NCBI RefSeq assembly: GCF_004359215.1
Contig: NW_027152022.1
Location: 156,778 to 187,753, forward strand
Length of the DNA: 30,976 bases
Source: Bremia lactucae
Lineage: Eukaryota; Oomycota; Peronosporomycetes; Peronosporales; Peronosporaceae
Direction: 5' to 3'
The notes beneath the pieces were generated by a model. That model made no database searches. It saw only the letters and a list, made by a program, of their open reading frames with translations, and was not told the origin of the DNA. Shown in pieces: positions 7,861-17,552 of this stretch (the stretch's first letter is position 1; every line of letters starts with the position of its first letter). A program made the position numbers and the translations under genes.

Positions 7861-8133
7861 AGAACTTGTCGGGAAGTGGTCGATTGACCGCGGTGCTACC
7901 ATTATTACATTATCTACGGTAATGACGTCGTAGTTTGGATGAGTAGATGACGTTATAGTGTGGTTGTAGATGGGGTCATAGGTGCTGTCAGAGGTGTCGT
8001 GACTATCTTCTAGATGGTTGTATGCCTATGGTGGAGATGTAATATTGGCTTAGAGGTCGCTTTTGGTTTGCGAACAAGACCTTACTGTCTTTACTGCATT
8101 TTGCTAAACTTAGCTCACTTGACCGTTTCAATA
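7861..8133 (+). repeat. Mosaic of unit U and Copia-1 5' LTR
   Basis: It aligns along its length with unit U (for example GAACAAGACCTTACTGTC, and GGTTGTAGATGGG against GGTTGCAGATGGG). It also aligns with the Copia-1 LTR (GGTAATGACGTC, ATCTTCTAGATGGTTGTATG, ATTGGCTTAGAGG, GCATTTTGCTAAACTT). The last 50 bases are clean LTR leading into the primer site. See the finding on this stretch. Confidence 0.6.
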
Positions 8134-8148
8134 AGTTATGAGCCCAAG
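8134..8148 (+). other. Primer binding site of El-2
   Basis: AGTTATGAGCCCAAG is the half initiator-tRNA-Met site with its first G changed to A. The gag ATG at 8138 lies inside it. Confidence 0.72.
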
Positions 8149-9085
8149 ACCCGCCTTCTTTGCCCCCGACGTTGACTTCGCTTTCGCCATGGAATCTGCT
8201 TCCGCCACCTCTTCTCGCATCAACAAGTTTGATGGCATGAATTTTCATACGTGGAAGTTTAAGATGCAAATGGTGCTGGAGGAGAGGGACCTGTGGGAAG
8301 TGACAAGCGGGGAGGTGAAACTCGAGCACCTGACCAGTACGCTGGATCAGACAACTTACAAGCGTAAGTCTCGAAAGGCGCTGGCGATCATCTGTCTCGC
8401 GATGGAGGATTCACAGCTGCCTCTGGTTCGCTCGGCAAGTGGAGCGCACGATGCATGGTCACGGTTGGAGGGACACTTCGAGAAGAAGAGCTTGGCGAAT
8501 AAGCTCTATCTTCGTCGACGCTTCTTTACGGCCAAAATGGATGATGGTGATGATGTGCTACAGCACATTAACAAGTTAAAGACCCTGGCGGAGCAGCTGG
8601 ATGCAGTGGGAGCTCCGGTTAGTGAAGACGACTTGGTCATCACGCTCTTGGGAAGCCTCAGTGATTCGTTTGCGTTCCTGATCACGGCACTGGAGTCAAG
8701 AGCTGACTCGCTGTCATGGGAGCTGGTGACGTCTCGACTGTTGCACGAGGACATGAAACGCAAGGAACAAGGTGGCGGCATCGAGGGAGCCGCGCACGGT
8801 CAAGGTCAAGCGTTTATGTCGAACGATCAAGGAAAGCGCAAGGGAGTACGACAAGCGCCTGTCAAGACGAGCAGTGCATGTCATTATTGTGGTGAGCAGG
8901 GACATTGGATTGCGAAGTGTCCAGTACGACTCCGCGAGAATGCGCAGCGACAGAGGTCACAAACAGCAAATATCGTGCAAGTAGAAGACAACTCGGTGAT
9001 TTTCCGTTCTCGGTTGGTGGTGATCCAAGTGCTACCAAGTCGGAATGTGTGTGGTTGGTTGACTCAGGACCGACGCAACACATGA
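8138..9085 (+). CDS. gag: El-2 Gag
   Basis: An open frame of 315 codons starting at the primer-site ATG (MSPRPAFF). Domains in order: SSRINKFDGMNFHTWKFKM, WEVTSGEVKLEHL, LVRSASGAHDAWSRLEGHF, LANKLYLRRRFF, INKLKTLAEQLDAVGAPV, then the CCHC knuckle CHYCGEQGHWIAKC. It is about as long as the El-1 Gag. After VQVEDN at about 8995 one G has been lost relative to El-5, so the frame slides off the protease frame by -1 and its last 30 or so residues are not native. It could still make a Gag protein if transcribed, but the rest of the element is dead. Confidence 0.85.
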   Translation: MSPRPAFFAPDVDFAFAMESASATSSRINKFDGMNFHTWKFKMQMVLEERDLWEVTSGEVKLEHLTSTLDQTTYKRKSRKALAIICLAMEDSQLPLVRSASGAHDAWSRLEGHFEKKSLANKLYLRRRFFTAKMDDGDDVLQHINKLKTLAEQLDAVGAPVSEDDLVITLLGSLSDSFAFLITALESRADSLSWELVTSRLLHEDMKRKEQGGGIEGAAHGQGQAFMSNDQGKRKGVRQAPVKTSSACHYCGEQGHWIAKCPVRLRENAQRQRSQTANIVQVEDNSVIFRSRLVVIQVLPSRNVCGWLTQDRRNT

Positions 9086-10119
9086 CGTACTCGAAATAGT
9101 ACATGAAGAATTGCAAGACTATCTCTTCAACAAATGTGCATCTCGCTGACGACGGTGTGGTCCAACCGGTGGGAATGGGCGACATAGTGATGTCGATGAA
9201 AGCTTTCGGAAAGTTGTTTTCGGTTGGCCGCTTCACAAATGATGTTGGGCCAGATACGCTGGAGCGCGATGGTTGTTTTGTGGAAACAAAAGATCTTCGC
9301 TGGAAGCTTGGAGCGCGTGAAGGCAAAGAATTGTTCAAGCTTTGCATGACGCCTATTCTGATGGACGAGACCAATACAACAAGATCGATGGTATACCATG
9401 GGGACACCACGTCGTACCTCTGGAATCTTCGACTTGGTCACATTGGTCATGGCGGTCTTGATGCTATTGTGAAGAGAAATTATGGTGTTGGCATTAACAT
9501 TGCATCAGTGAAGCAGTGGGAGGTGTATGATGGATGCTCACTCGGTTAGCAAACGCGAGTGAGCTATGCCAAGTCATCACCCAATCGTGCGATGCAAGTT
9601 CTGGAAGTCGTTCACAGTGATATTGTGGTCCCATGTAGACGCCGACGTTCAGCGGGAAGCGCTATTTTGTCACTTTATCGACGACAAATCACATTTTTGC
9701 AAGGTGTACTTGTTTGTTGTGTATGCTGAAACACGAACGGGCAAGCGGGTAAAGACCATTCGCAATGACAATGGCGGCGAGTATAATTCGCGTGATAAGG
9801 CCAAGTTTTGCAGTGATCGAGGAATCATGCAAATATTCACGCCGCCTACCACTCCTCAGTTGACGGGGTCGCCGAGCGGATGAATCGAACGTTGGTAGAG
9901 TGTGCGCGTTGCATGAAAAAACACGCTGGACTGTCCAAAGAGTACTGGGGCGAAGCTGTCATGACAGCTACGTTTCTCCGCAGTAGATGTCCAACACGTG
10001 CTGTCAGCCATGACAAATTGCCACACCAAGTTTGGACAGGCAAGACACCATTGCTGGCTAACCTGAAGGTGTTTGGTTGTCACGCGTATGTGATGGTGCC
10101 AAAGGAAAAGCGTGCCTAA
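9003..10119 (+). pseudogene. pol: El-2 protease and integrase, broken
   Basis: The protease site reads VDSGPTQHM instead of VDSGATQHM (Asp at 9061-9063), and a TAG follows at 9097. A deletion of about 54 bases near 9200 removes the TPRG to HIPKLSR part. The zinc region has LWNLRLGH, so the first His is Asn, and YDGCSLG then a stop. The integrase core is in several frames: TIRNDNGGEYNSRDKAKF, then NRTLVECARCM and YWGEAVMTATFLR, KVFGCHAYVMVPKEKRA and a stop at 10119. At least five disabling changes are visible. Confidence 0.88.
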
Positions 10120-10731
10120 TTTGATTCTCGGCAGTACGCTGCCGGTATCTTGGATATTCGGATCATGAGAAAGCGTATCGATTCGAGGAGCTGGACAGTC
10201 GCCGCATACTGGTAAGTCGGGATGCTCCGTTCATAAAAACATTTTCGACACTGGAAGACGCAACTACTTTCAGCAGGACGTTGTCATTGAAGATGAAGAG
10301 GCGGCGGATGATGAATCGCCGCAGGAACAAGAAGAAGATACTGCGCAAGATGCGGAAATGGAGTCCAGCAGTAAGAGACACCAACGGACACAGTCGTTGG
10401 AGAAAGCAACATACACTCTAAGCGCCAAGCAATCCGCGAATTACAAAAGACGTCAAGGTCTTGATGAGATGTTAGCAGCAGCTCAAGATGCAACACATTA
10501 CGAAGCTGCATACGTCATGGATTCAGTGGGAGATATGCCGACTACGTTTAAGTCGGCTATGGAATCCAGTGACGCAGTGAAATGGAAGGAAGCGTGCGAT
10601 TCGGAGTATGACTCGCTACAGAAAAATGATACATGTAACATTGTACCATTGCCAAAGGGGCGCACTGCAGATGGGTGTTCTGAGTCAAGGAGACTCCAGA
10701 TGGCAAAGTTGAGCGGTATAAGGCACGTCTA
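10120..10731 (+). pseudogene. pol: El-2 integrase C-terminus, linker and RT start, broken
   Basis: The variable linker between integrase and RT. The frame 10358-10759 reads KRHQRTQSLEKATYTLS, YEAAYVMDSVGDMPTTFKSA, then the RT entry AVKWKEACDSEYDSLQKNDT and PLPKGR, which is the conserved start of the copia RT domain. The codons after that are frameshifted (native WVF is broken) until ERYKARL at 10731. It resembles a free-standing gene but is not one. Confidence 0.75.
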
Positions 10732-11219
10732 CTGTGTAGCGGAGCTACATCGCTCCTAAAGTTAGAGGAAGACCTTCAGACTCAAAGAGTCTCTTAGTTT
10801 TATTGTACCGATGAGTTTAACAACTCAGGGAGTCGTACAAGCTATTAAAGCTTAAGGAATCCTGTTCAAGGGATTTAGGGGTACGTAGAACCAAGTGGCA
10901 ACCAGTGCCCAAGAGGACATACCTTAGAAAGGCTTCTATCTCTTACAGATTAATGCGCAAGCCTTAGAAGGCACTTAACGCTTTTAAGATCAAAAGGGGA
11001 ACTGCACTTTATATATTTATTTAAATCTTAAATTCTTACTCTAGCTAATTAAATAGATTTTGGCCGCCAGATTTATATCTGGCGGAGTCCACATTTGTTA
11101 CCCATAATAAATGGGATTTAAGCAACTAACTATTTTAAAATTAGATAAAAGGGATTGAACCCATAAAATAAATGTACAACAACAACGGTTCTCCAACCGA
11201 TGTGTGCCCGTATTACATA
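10732..11219 (+). mobile_element. 488-bp insertion in El-2 RT, probable solo LTR
   Basis: It splits the RT codons between CGTCTA and GTGGCTAAGG, which are adjacent in related elements. It is AT-rich and non-coding, unlike its surroundings. It can be read from TG (10733) to CA (11217). It has a TATA-like TATATATTTATTT near 11011-11025, AATAAA signals near 11106 and 11167, a terminal hairpin (10735-10749) and a second perfect hairpin (11064-11085). These fit a solo LTR of an unrelated, probably gypsy, family. No clear target duplication is visible. Confidence 0.5.
11064..11085 (+). other. Perfect hairpin in the 488-bp insertion
   Basis: CCGCCAGAT, a TTAT loop, then ATCTGGCGG: nine perfect base pairs. 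It could be a transcript hairpin or a binding palindrome. No function is known. Confidence 0.55.
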
Positions 11220-12659
11220 GTGGCTAAGGGATTCCCACAGAAGTATGGAGTCGATTACGAAGAAACCTATGCGCCGGTGGCAAAATTTACGTCGATTCGA
11301 ATTGTTCTGAGTTTGGCTGCCAAGTATACGCTGAAGTTGCATCAGATGGATATCAAGACAGCGTTCCTAAATGGTGGATTAGATGAAGATATCTACATGG
11401 TGCAGCCAGATGGATATGTCGATGCTGGTCGTCCAGATTACGTGTGCAAGCTAAAAAGGTCACTATACGGGTTGAAGCAATCACCCCGTATGTGGAATCA
11501 GACCATCGATGACTTCATGATCAAGATGGGTTTCGTCAAGTGTGAATCAGATCACTGCGTGTACGTTAAGCGAGACGACAGCGACATATTCTTTGTTGTT
11601 TTGTATGCTGACGATCTGATCATCGCAAGTAGCAACGACGAGTTCTCACGTCAACGAACCGTGCGTTGAGTGACCGATTCGAGATGACGGATGTCGGTGA
11701 GCTGAAGTATTTTCTTGGTGTGGAAATCAACATTGATCATGCAGCTGGTCATGTGACGATGCGGCAAACCAAGTTTCTCAAGTCTGTTTTAACCAAGTTT
11801 GGTATGCATGACAGCAAGCCCGTGAAGACGCCTCAAGATCCTGGACTTAGACTGACCAAGAACATGTGTGAAGGCGGCTGCAATCATGAGGAAACAATGA
11901 AGAACGTACCCTACCGGAGTGCCATTGGAGGTATCATATACTTGATGGTTGCGACTCGTCCGGACCTTGCTGTTGCAGTGGGAGCATTGAGTCAATTTGC
12001 GGCTGATCCCTGTCCAATACATTGGCAGGCTATAAGCGTGTGTTGCGGTATCTTCAAGCTACACCGACGCATGGGCTTGATTTCTCACGTGATGGTATCG
12101 CTAAACTGCAAGGATACTCAGACGCAGATTGGGCTGTTGATGTGGAGACGCGACGAAGTACAAGTGGATACGCTTTCGTGATGAATAACGGGTGTAATAG
12201 CTGGAGGAGCAAGAAGCAGCGCACGGTGGCGTTGTCATCGACGGAGGCAGAGTACATGGCGCTGACGGAAGCAGTACAAGAAGCAATTTGGCTCAAGACA
12301 TTTTTATGCGAGCTTGGTGAGATGAAGAGCAACAAAGCTGTCAAGGTGTATGAAGACAATCAGGTGCGATTGCGTTGGCCAAGAATCCGGAGTTTCACAA
12401 GAGAACCAAGGACATCGGCATGAGCTATCACTTTGTGCGAGAAAGGGTTGAAGACGGCCAAGTGGTGCTGCAATGCTGCTTGACAAAGGCAATGAAAGCA
12501 GACATGATGACCAAGCCGATTCCTGCTATACAGTTTGAACACCTTCGATGTATGCTGGGAGTGATAGCACCAAGTGTCGAGTCGAGTGGGAGTGTTGGCG
12601 AGGAAGCGACTCGACCTGACCAAGTGACTACCAGTATGTACCAGTATATACCGGTATGA
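11220..12659 (+). pseudogene. pol: El-2 reverse transcriptase and RNase H, broken
   Basis: It resumes with [20 protein letters not shown] and continues through [12 protein letters not shown] and [13 protein letters not shown] to [10 protein letters not shown]; the catalytic box is YADD rather than YVDD. Frameshifts fall near 11645, 12030 and 12362. RNase H pieces are YSDADWAVDVETRRS, TVALSSTEAEYMALTEA and KVYEDNQ, then FHKRTKDIGMSYHFVRE, where the His and Asp pattern is altered. The end reads MKADMMTKPIPA and ESSGSVGEEATRP, running into the 3' LTR by about 67 bases as in El-1. Confidence 0.88.
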
Positions 12660-12817
12660 CGTCAGTAGATGACGTCATCCGCTTCTAGAAGGTTCTATGA
12701 ACTATAATTGGCTAGAAGTGATGATTGGCTTAGAGGTAGCAATAGGCTTGCGAATTAAGGACCTTAAAAACATTCAGTTTGCATTTTGCTAAACTTCGCT
12801 CACTTGACCGTTTCATA
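12593..12817 (+). repeat. 3' LTR of El-2 (about 225 bp)
   Basis: It starts TGTTGGCG after GAGTGGGAG and ends TTTCATA. TGACGTCA octamers are at 12657-12664 and 12670-12677, and the HSE-like motif at 12683-12695. The TATA-like part is changed (CCTTAAAAACATTC) but CATTTTGC is kept. It is followed by gypsy sequence. Confidence 0.88.
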
Positions 12818-13888
12818 ACACTCGTAGACAATCTACGCCTGAGTCTTTACAAGACTAAACCCTCACGAAAATTGAAGAGGGCCCAGAACTGTCAGAAGCG
12901 CAACGCGCCGCTTATGACAAGCTCAAAAACTTATTTGGGTCCTGCATGCAAGGCTTGAAGTCTTCATGCGATACGAAACCTCCCTGATCGGTCAGGTACA
13001 GGACCACTTAGCGGCATCTATGCCAACCCGGTATATCGCTGTACCTGACTCAGAGCCGATGGCTCGACCTCTAACTGTTAATGTGAAGACATTTGAGGGA
13101 AAAAAGGGAAAAAAGGGGAAAAATCTCCCTTTTTTAATTAAGCAGATGGAAATGTACATTGATTCCGCCTTGTTCTTAACAGAACAGCAAAAGGTGGCTA
13201 TGGCCATTTCCAAACTTAGAGGTAGAGCCATGGAGTGGGCACTATCGTGCAGCACGTCCATAAACGACGCTTTTCCCTCATGGGATTCGCTGAGACAGCA
13301 AATGACCAGCATGTTTGCACCGCCTGATCAGGCTTTTCGCATGCGAGCACAGCTTTTAGCAACTTGACAGGGTAAAAGAACCCTAGGTGACTTTGTCCAG
13401 GAGTTAAGAACTCTCATTGCATCTATGCATCAAGACCCGGTGCGAGAAGCAATTGTAGTAATTATCTTTATGGGGGTCTCAATGAGGGCGTTGCCCGAAC
13501 GGAATTATTCCGATCTCATCCTGCTACTTTCAAAGAGGCAGTTGCCATAGCGCTACGCGCTGAGTTCGACTTTAAGCCTGCTCGCGTTAGCACGCCTGTT
13601 TACCGAACAAGCTCTTCGAGCACATGGCTTCCGTCTATTAGAGCGAAACCCATGGATTTAAGCCTCGTTGAGGAAGGAGAAGAGGCGCTTCATGCTGTGC
13701 AACAGTATAAGACCATCCGTAGATGTTATATGTGCTGAAGTATGAAACATTTACGTCCGGCCCACCCCCTACAAAATTCGCATAAAGCTCGAAAGAGCTC
13801 CAACTCCGACCTATACCAGAGATCTGGTACGGTGCGGGAAAACGTCGATACCCAGTGAATGCGGGGCTACTAAGGAAGACCTAGGCTC
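12818..13888 (+). pseudogene. gag: Ty3/gypsy Gag fragment, broken
   Basis: Translated pieces look like a gypsy Gag: KIEEGPELSEAQRAAYDKLK (about 12865-12935), MARPLTVNVKTFEGKK, LPFLIKQMEMYIDSALF, KVAMAISKLRGRAMEWAL and WDSLRQQMTSMFAPPDQAF (12966-13367). After a TGA at 13366-13368 the frame continues as RTLGDFVQELRTLIASMHQ. Later pieces are LRAEFDFKPARVSTPVYRTS and a spoiled zinc knuckle CYMC, stop, SMKHLRPAH near 13724-13770. No gypsy LTR or pol adjoins it. It ends where the Copia-2a LTR starts at 13889. The last 100 bases show no clear coding. Confidence 0.75.
13095..13135 (+). repeat. GGGAAAAA purine run and hairpin in gypsy gag
   Basis: Three GGGAAAAA-like units add Lys-Gly residues (KKGKKGKN) to Gag. 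AAAAAAGGG (13109-13117) pairs perfectly with CCCTTTTTT (13127-13135). Probably replication slippage. Confidence 0.6.
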
Positions 13889-14142
13889 TGTTAAACCTGC
13901 TGAAAGGCGTGAGGAAGAAGGGAGCGAAGCGAGGAGTCTGCGCGAAGAGGCGAAGACACTTATGTCGGAGAAGGAATACATGGAAGTGATTGATTTGTTG
14001 GGACTTACAATTCTACTTCCGTAACCCCTCATTTCTACATGGCCTAATTCACTATACTATAGTATACTAAGAACTATGCTAAAATGCGGTTCGGATTGGA
14101 CCGGTTCGGGTTGTGTACGTCACCTGAAACCCAGAACCCTCA
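13889..14142 (-). repeat. 3' LTR of Copia-2a (254 bp)
   Basis: On the minus strand it starts TGAGGGTTCTGGG and ends near TTTAACA. It aligns with 18402-18661 across GAAGTGATTGATTT, the TATACTATAGTATA palindrome (14053-14066) and the ACCGGT region. Confidence 0.85.
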
Positions 14143-14145
14143 ATA

Positions 14146-14154
14146 CGCCCCCTC
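14146..14154 (-). other. Polypurine tract of Copia-2a
   Basis: On the minus strand GAGGGGGCG followed by TAT and the LTR. Copia-2c has GAGGAGGCGTAT at the same place (27901-27912). Confidence 0.75.
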
Positions 14155-15704
14155 AATGCGAACTCGCATGAAGACCAAGCGTCACAGTCATATCCTTGTG
14201 GCGCGGTCCGGGCAGTCCCTTTGTCATTATGTCTGCGAACATGTTCGACGTCTCACAGTATTCAAGGTGCACTTCGCCACACTTGACTGCGTCACGGATG
14301 TGATGATACTTGATGTCGATGTGCTTGGCTCGACCATGATTTACCGGATTCTTTGTCATCTTTATGCACGATTGGTTATCCTCGAAGATAACAAGCTCTG
14401 GTCCTGAATCATTAGCTAGACGGTGAATTCACTTGCCTTCCTGAATTGCCAGACTTAGCGCGATGTATTCTGCCTCACTCGTCGTCAGCGATACGCTTGA
14501 CTGCTTCTTGCTCCCCCAGCTTATGGGACAACGAGAAGCATAAACGCGAATTCCGAAGTCGGCTTGCGATCAACATGGTCACCGGCCCAGTCCGCATCAG
14601 AATACCCACAAAAGTCAACCTTGTCGCTTGGTTGATAGCGGATTAAATGTGACTTCGCCCCTTGTAAGTAGCGAAAAATACGCTTCACTGCGATCTAATG
14701 ATCCTGCTGTGGGTTCTCCATAAAACGCGACACATAGCCTACAGTATATGCAATGTCTGGACGCGTTGCAGTCATCAGGTGCATTAAAGCACCTACTGCT
14801 TTTCGAAACTGTGCATCCATGTTGGTTGCATCCTTGCTTGGGAGAAGTCGAGAGCTTAAATCAACCGGGCTGACGGGGGCCATGCACTTGCTCATGCCGA
14901 AACGCTTGAGAATGTCATTGACATAGCGTGGTTGACGCATGGTGATACTACGATCAGGTCCGTCCACCAATTCGATGCACAACACAAATGTACACTTGCC
15001 GCTGTCGGTCATCTCGAAGTCGATCTTCGTGCGCGCAATGAGTTTCGCTGAGCTTTCTGTCACCAGGACGTCATCCACGTAAATCAGAAGAAGTACACAA
15101 AGACCATACACAACTTTGATGTATAGACATGGGTCGAATGCCGATGCTTGAAATCCAATTGAGCGCACAAATTCATCGAAAGTCTCGTTCCAAACTCGTG
15201 AAGCTTGCTTGAGACCGTAGATTGCTTGAGACCGTAGATTGCCTTTACCAATTTCAAGCAGTCAAAGTCACCATCCATCTCAACACCTCTTAGAATGACA
15301 GAATACTTGTTCTTTCATGACACCATACACGAACGCTGTAACTACGTCCAGTTGGTCAAGTGGCCAGTCGAAGTACTTTGTGATTGCAATAACCATGCGT
15401 AAAGTCACGTACCTGACCACCGGTGAGAAAGTTTCCGTGTAGTTGATGCCGTATTGCTGCTTGAATCCTTTAGCGACGAGACGAGCCTTGAATTTGTCGA
15501 TCGATCCATCTGCCTTGCGCTTAATTTAAACACCCACTTGGTGCCGATTGCGCGCTGGTTGTTTGGTAACTTGGCAGCACGAGAAACACCACGTTTTTGC
15601 ATCGACTCGAGTTCTGCTTGAGTGGCCTTACGCCAATGCACTTGGCTTGGTCCACTGATAGCATCTTGGAAAGTTGCAGGCTCATCTAGATCGCTTGCTT
15701 CCAC
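14153..15704 (-). pseudogene. pol: Copia-2a reverse transcriptase and RNase H, broken
   Basis: RT begins with EPATFQDAISGPSQVHWRKA and KLPNNQRAIGTKWVFK (15704-15405). The middle reads LKLVKAIYGLKQS (15278 down), and LIYVDDVLVTESSAKLIART carries the YVDD box near 15070. KIDFEMTDSGKCTFVLCIEL and MHLMTATRPDIAYTVGYVSR follow. RNase H pieces are YSDADWAGD, SWGSKKQSS and KNPVNHGRAKHIDIKYHHIR to MFADIMTKGLPGP (14359-14153). A 17-bp exact tandem duplication at 15207-15240 shifts the frame. About 31 bases present in Copia-2c are missing near 14417. It cannot make an enzyme. Confidence 0.85.
15207..15240. repeat. 17-bp exact tandem duplication in Copia-2a RT
   Basis: GCTTGAGACCGTAGATT occurs twice with no spacer (15207-15223, 15224-15240). 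It breaks the RT frame within the YGLKQ region. Confidence 0.9.
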
Positions 15705-17031
15705 TGCATTGGCACTCGCACGCCAGAATGCAGGGGTTGGGAATTCTTCGTCGTGATCACTGGTGATGCCTTCTTTCTCCTCTTCATCGCTATATCTTGG
15801 TGCGTTCGGGCGCTTGATCTGCTCTTCTGATGACGATCATGCATGTTGTCCGGCGCACTTGCTTTTTCCAAACCAGCTTGGCGATGAGCCGTACGAGCAA
15901 CATTGTTGTTCGGACGAATTTTGCGCTTGCCTGTTTGCTTGTTGTGGACATGGCGCACTTCACCTTCGTTGATCTCGAGAAGATCTAAGTCCATTATCGC
16001 ATCTTCGATTATTTCGCTTGACTTTTCCATCGAAAATTCAAACGTTGCTTCATCAACGTTGATATCACGCATTATTACTATTTGTCCGGCCTCGATGCCT
16101 TGAGACTTCTTCATACCCCATGAATATGCTGATTCGAGCTTTGGGATCCCACTTGAGACGTTTCTCCCTTGGGGTCAGAATGTATGCCTGACATCCAAAA
16201 ACACGCATGTGTTTGACGCTTGGCTTGGACCCGCACACAATCTCGCATGGCGTCATATCGGGAATCTTGGGCGATGGCAGGCGATTCTTCACGTAGATTG
16301 CCAATATCGCTGCTTCAACCCAGAAACACTTGTCCAGCTTGGCGTGATGTAGCATACTACGCCCGATTGTCACGATGGTCCGGATGGCGCGTTCTGCAGT
16401 CCCATTTGTCTGATGTGCGTATGGGACCGTGATTTGCTGCTCAATGCCTTCATCTTCATAGAACTTCTTAATCGAGTTGGTAGCAAATTCTCGAGCTCCA
16501 TAATGGCGAAATAACTTGACTTTCTTGCCATACTGAACTGGATCTTGATAATGTAGTTCTTGATGAGGTTCTCGCTCTCAGACTTGACATACAAGCAGAA
16601 ACCTTTCATGCACCCACTTGGTTCATCCACAATTATTAGCAAGTATCGGCTGCCCCGATCGAAACGTCTTCCATGGGACCACATATATCGAAGTGGAGAA
16701 GCTCGCATGTGTTGTAGCGACGTTTATCACGATTACTTGGGAATGGTTTTTGGACCATTTTTCCTTGCTGATATCCGCGGCATACGCGTGATGCATTCGT
16801 TTCGGCAGGCATCTTTGCGTGCTTGATCATCCCCCTGGTTATCATCTTACAAAGAACTTCATGTGGTGAATGACCCATACGCGCATGAAGATCGATGACA
16901 CGAATGTTGGTCGCCATGTTTGCTGACCGTTGAGGTGCCCGAAGCCAATAGAGTCCATCAACGAGATCCGCCGTAAACACCACTTGCTTGGTTTTCTTCC
17001 GCGCAATATGCATGTTATCGCCGTCAAACAC
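15686..17031 (-). pseudogene. pol: Copia-2a GAG-pre-integrase, integrase and linker, broken
   Basis: From 17031 down: [18 protein letters not shown] and [15 protein letters not shown] (both zinc His kept), CRGYQQGKM where the second Cys is Tyr, and [11 protein letters not shown]. After a frameshift the core reads [20 protein letters not shown]. The catalytic region is split between frames (16500-16380), but the bases still encode TVPYAHQTNGTAERAI. The C-terminal part is MLHHAKLDKCFWVEAAILA and [19 protein letters not shown] (16373-16065). The linker frame 16114-15686 reads VIMRDINVDEATFEFSMEK, DLDLLEINEGE and KRKIRP. This copy shows the native order against which units U1-U4 are permuted. Confidence 0.85.
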
Positions 17032-17034
17032 TAC

Positions 17035-17307
17035 TTAAAAATTGCCACTTTTGTTAATCTTCGGCACCGAAAGCAGATTCTTGTTCATTTTCGGCACGAA
17101 CAGTGCATCCGTGGTCTCGATGTTGCATTCGTTGCCATTGGGTAGGACCACTCGCTCGATGATGGTTCCCACACCCTTAATTGCAGCCTTGCTGCCGTCA
17201 GCCACTGAAAGCTCGCCTTCATCCCGCTCGTTGAGACTTGCAAATTTGGCTTTGTCGTTGCATATATGATGCGTTGCACCACTGTCGACCGCCCACGTCC
17301 CTGGCAT
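17035..17307 (-). pseudogene. pol: Copia-2a protease region
   Basis: An aspartic protease stretch of 90 codons: [19 protein letters not shown] with intact Asp-Ser-Gly, then [20 protein letters not shown] and [20 protein letters not shown]. It stops at a TAA (17035-17037) where relatives have Lys in GKFQVVF. Upstream the bases encode VSLE, stop, [10 protein letters not shown], with the TGA in place of the Cys seen in Copia-2b. The start shown is simply the first Met and is not the true N-terminus. Confidence 0.82.
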
Positions 17308-17343
17308 ATTCTTGCCCGTTGATAACCCTCACTCAAGCGAAAC

Positions 17344-17552
17344 TCAGTGGGCTCGCTGTGTATTTTGAGGGTGGCAGGCAAAGAGTTGCTGCACCGATTT
17401 GGAAAAAAATACTACACGAGGTGGCGAAGATGGCTGTACGAAGAAATCAATAGGTACAAGGCGATGCGTTTTTCGTTCTTACGTGAGCCACCACGGAGTG
17501 GTGGCTCACGTAACGCGTACACGCCCCATTACTTTAACAAAATTTTGTGCAT
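17344..17552. mobile_element. 209-bp unidentified insertion with long hairpin
   Basis: It separates VAS (bases CGCCTCT on the minus strand) from VSLE; these are three bases apart in Copia-2b. It holds no recognised coding sequence, LTR ends or target duplication that I can see. Its notable feature is a perfect inverted repeat at 17479-17513. It may be a short non-autonomous element or a captured fragment. Confidence 0.5.
17479..17513. repeat. Perfect 16-bp-arm inverted repeat, 3-base loop
   Basis: TTACGTGAGCCACCAC, GGA, GTGGTGGCTCACGTAA. All 16 pairs match, which implies recent origin or selection compared with the decayed element around it. Confidence 0.9.

Larger units (their letters stand above)
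7861..12817 (+). mobile_element. El-2, decayed Ty1/copia element (Copia-1)
   Basis: A complete set of copia parts in the right order: LTR-like 5' end, primer site, gag, protease, integrase, linker, RT, RNase H, polypurine tract and 3' LTR (12593-12817). Pol has many frameshifts and stops, and the RT is split by a 488-bp insertion. Gag alone is open. The left end is uncertain because the 5' LTR region is a mosaic. Confidence 0.85.

Noticed and set aside
10358..10759. 133-codon open frame as a novel gene
   Set aside because: It contains the RT entry VKWKEACDSEYDSLQKND and PLPKGR in line with El-2 pol, so it is the linker and RT start.
10727..11224. Target-site duplication around the 488-bp insertion
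   Set aside because: The flanks GTCTA and GTGGC join directly in relatives, and no repeated 4 to 6 bases remain that I can defend.
17479..17513. Helitron 3' end, based on the strong hairpin
   Set aside because: No CTRR follows the stem within about 10 to 12 bases on either strand, and no TC-type 5' end is seen.
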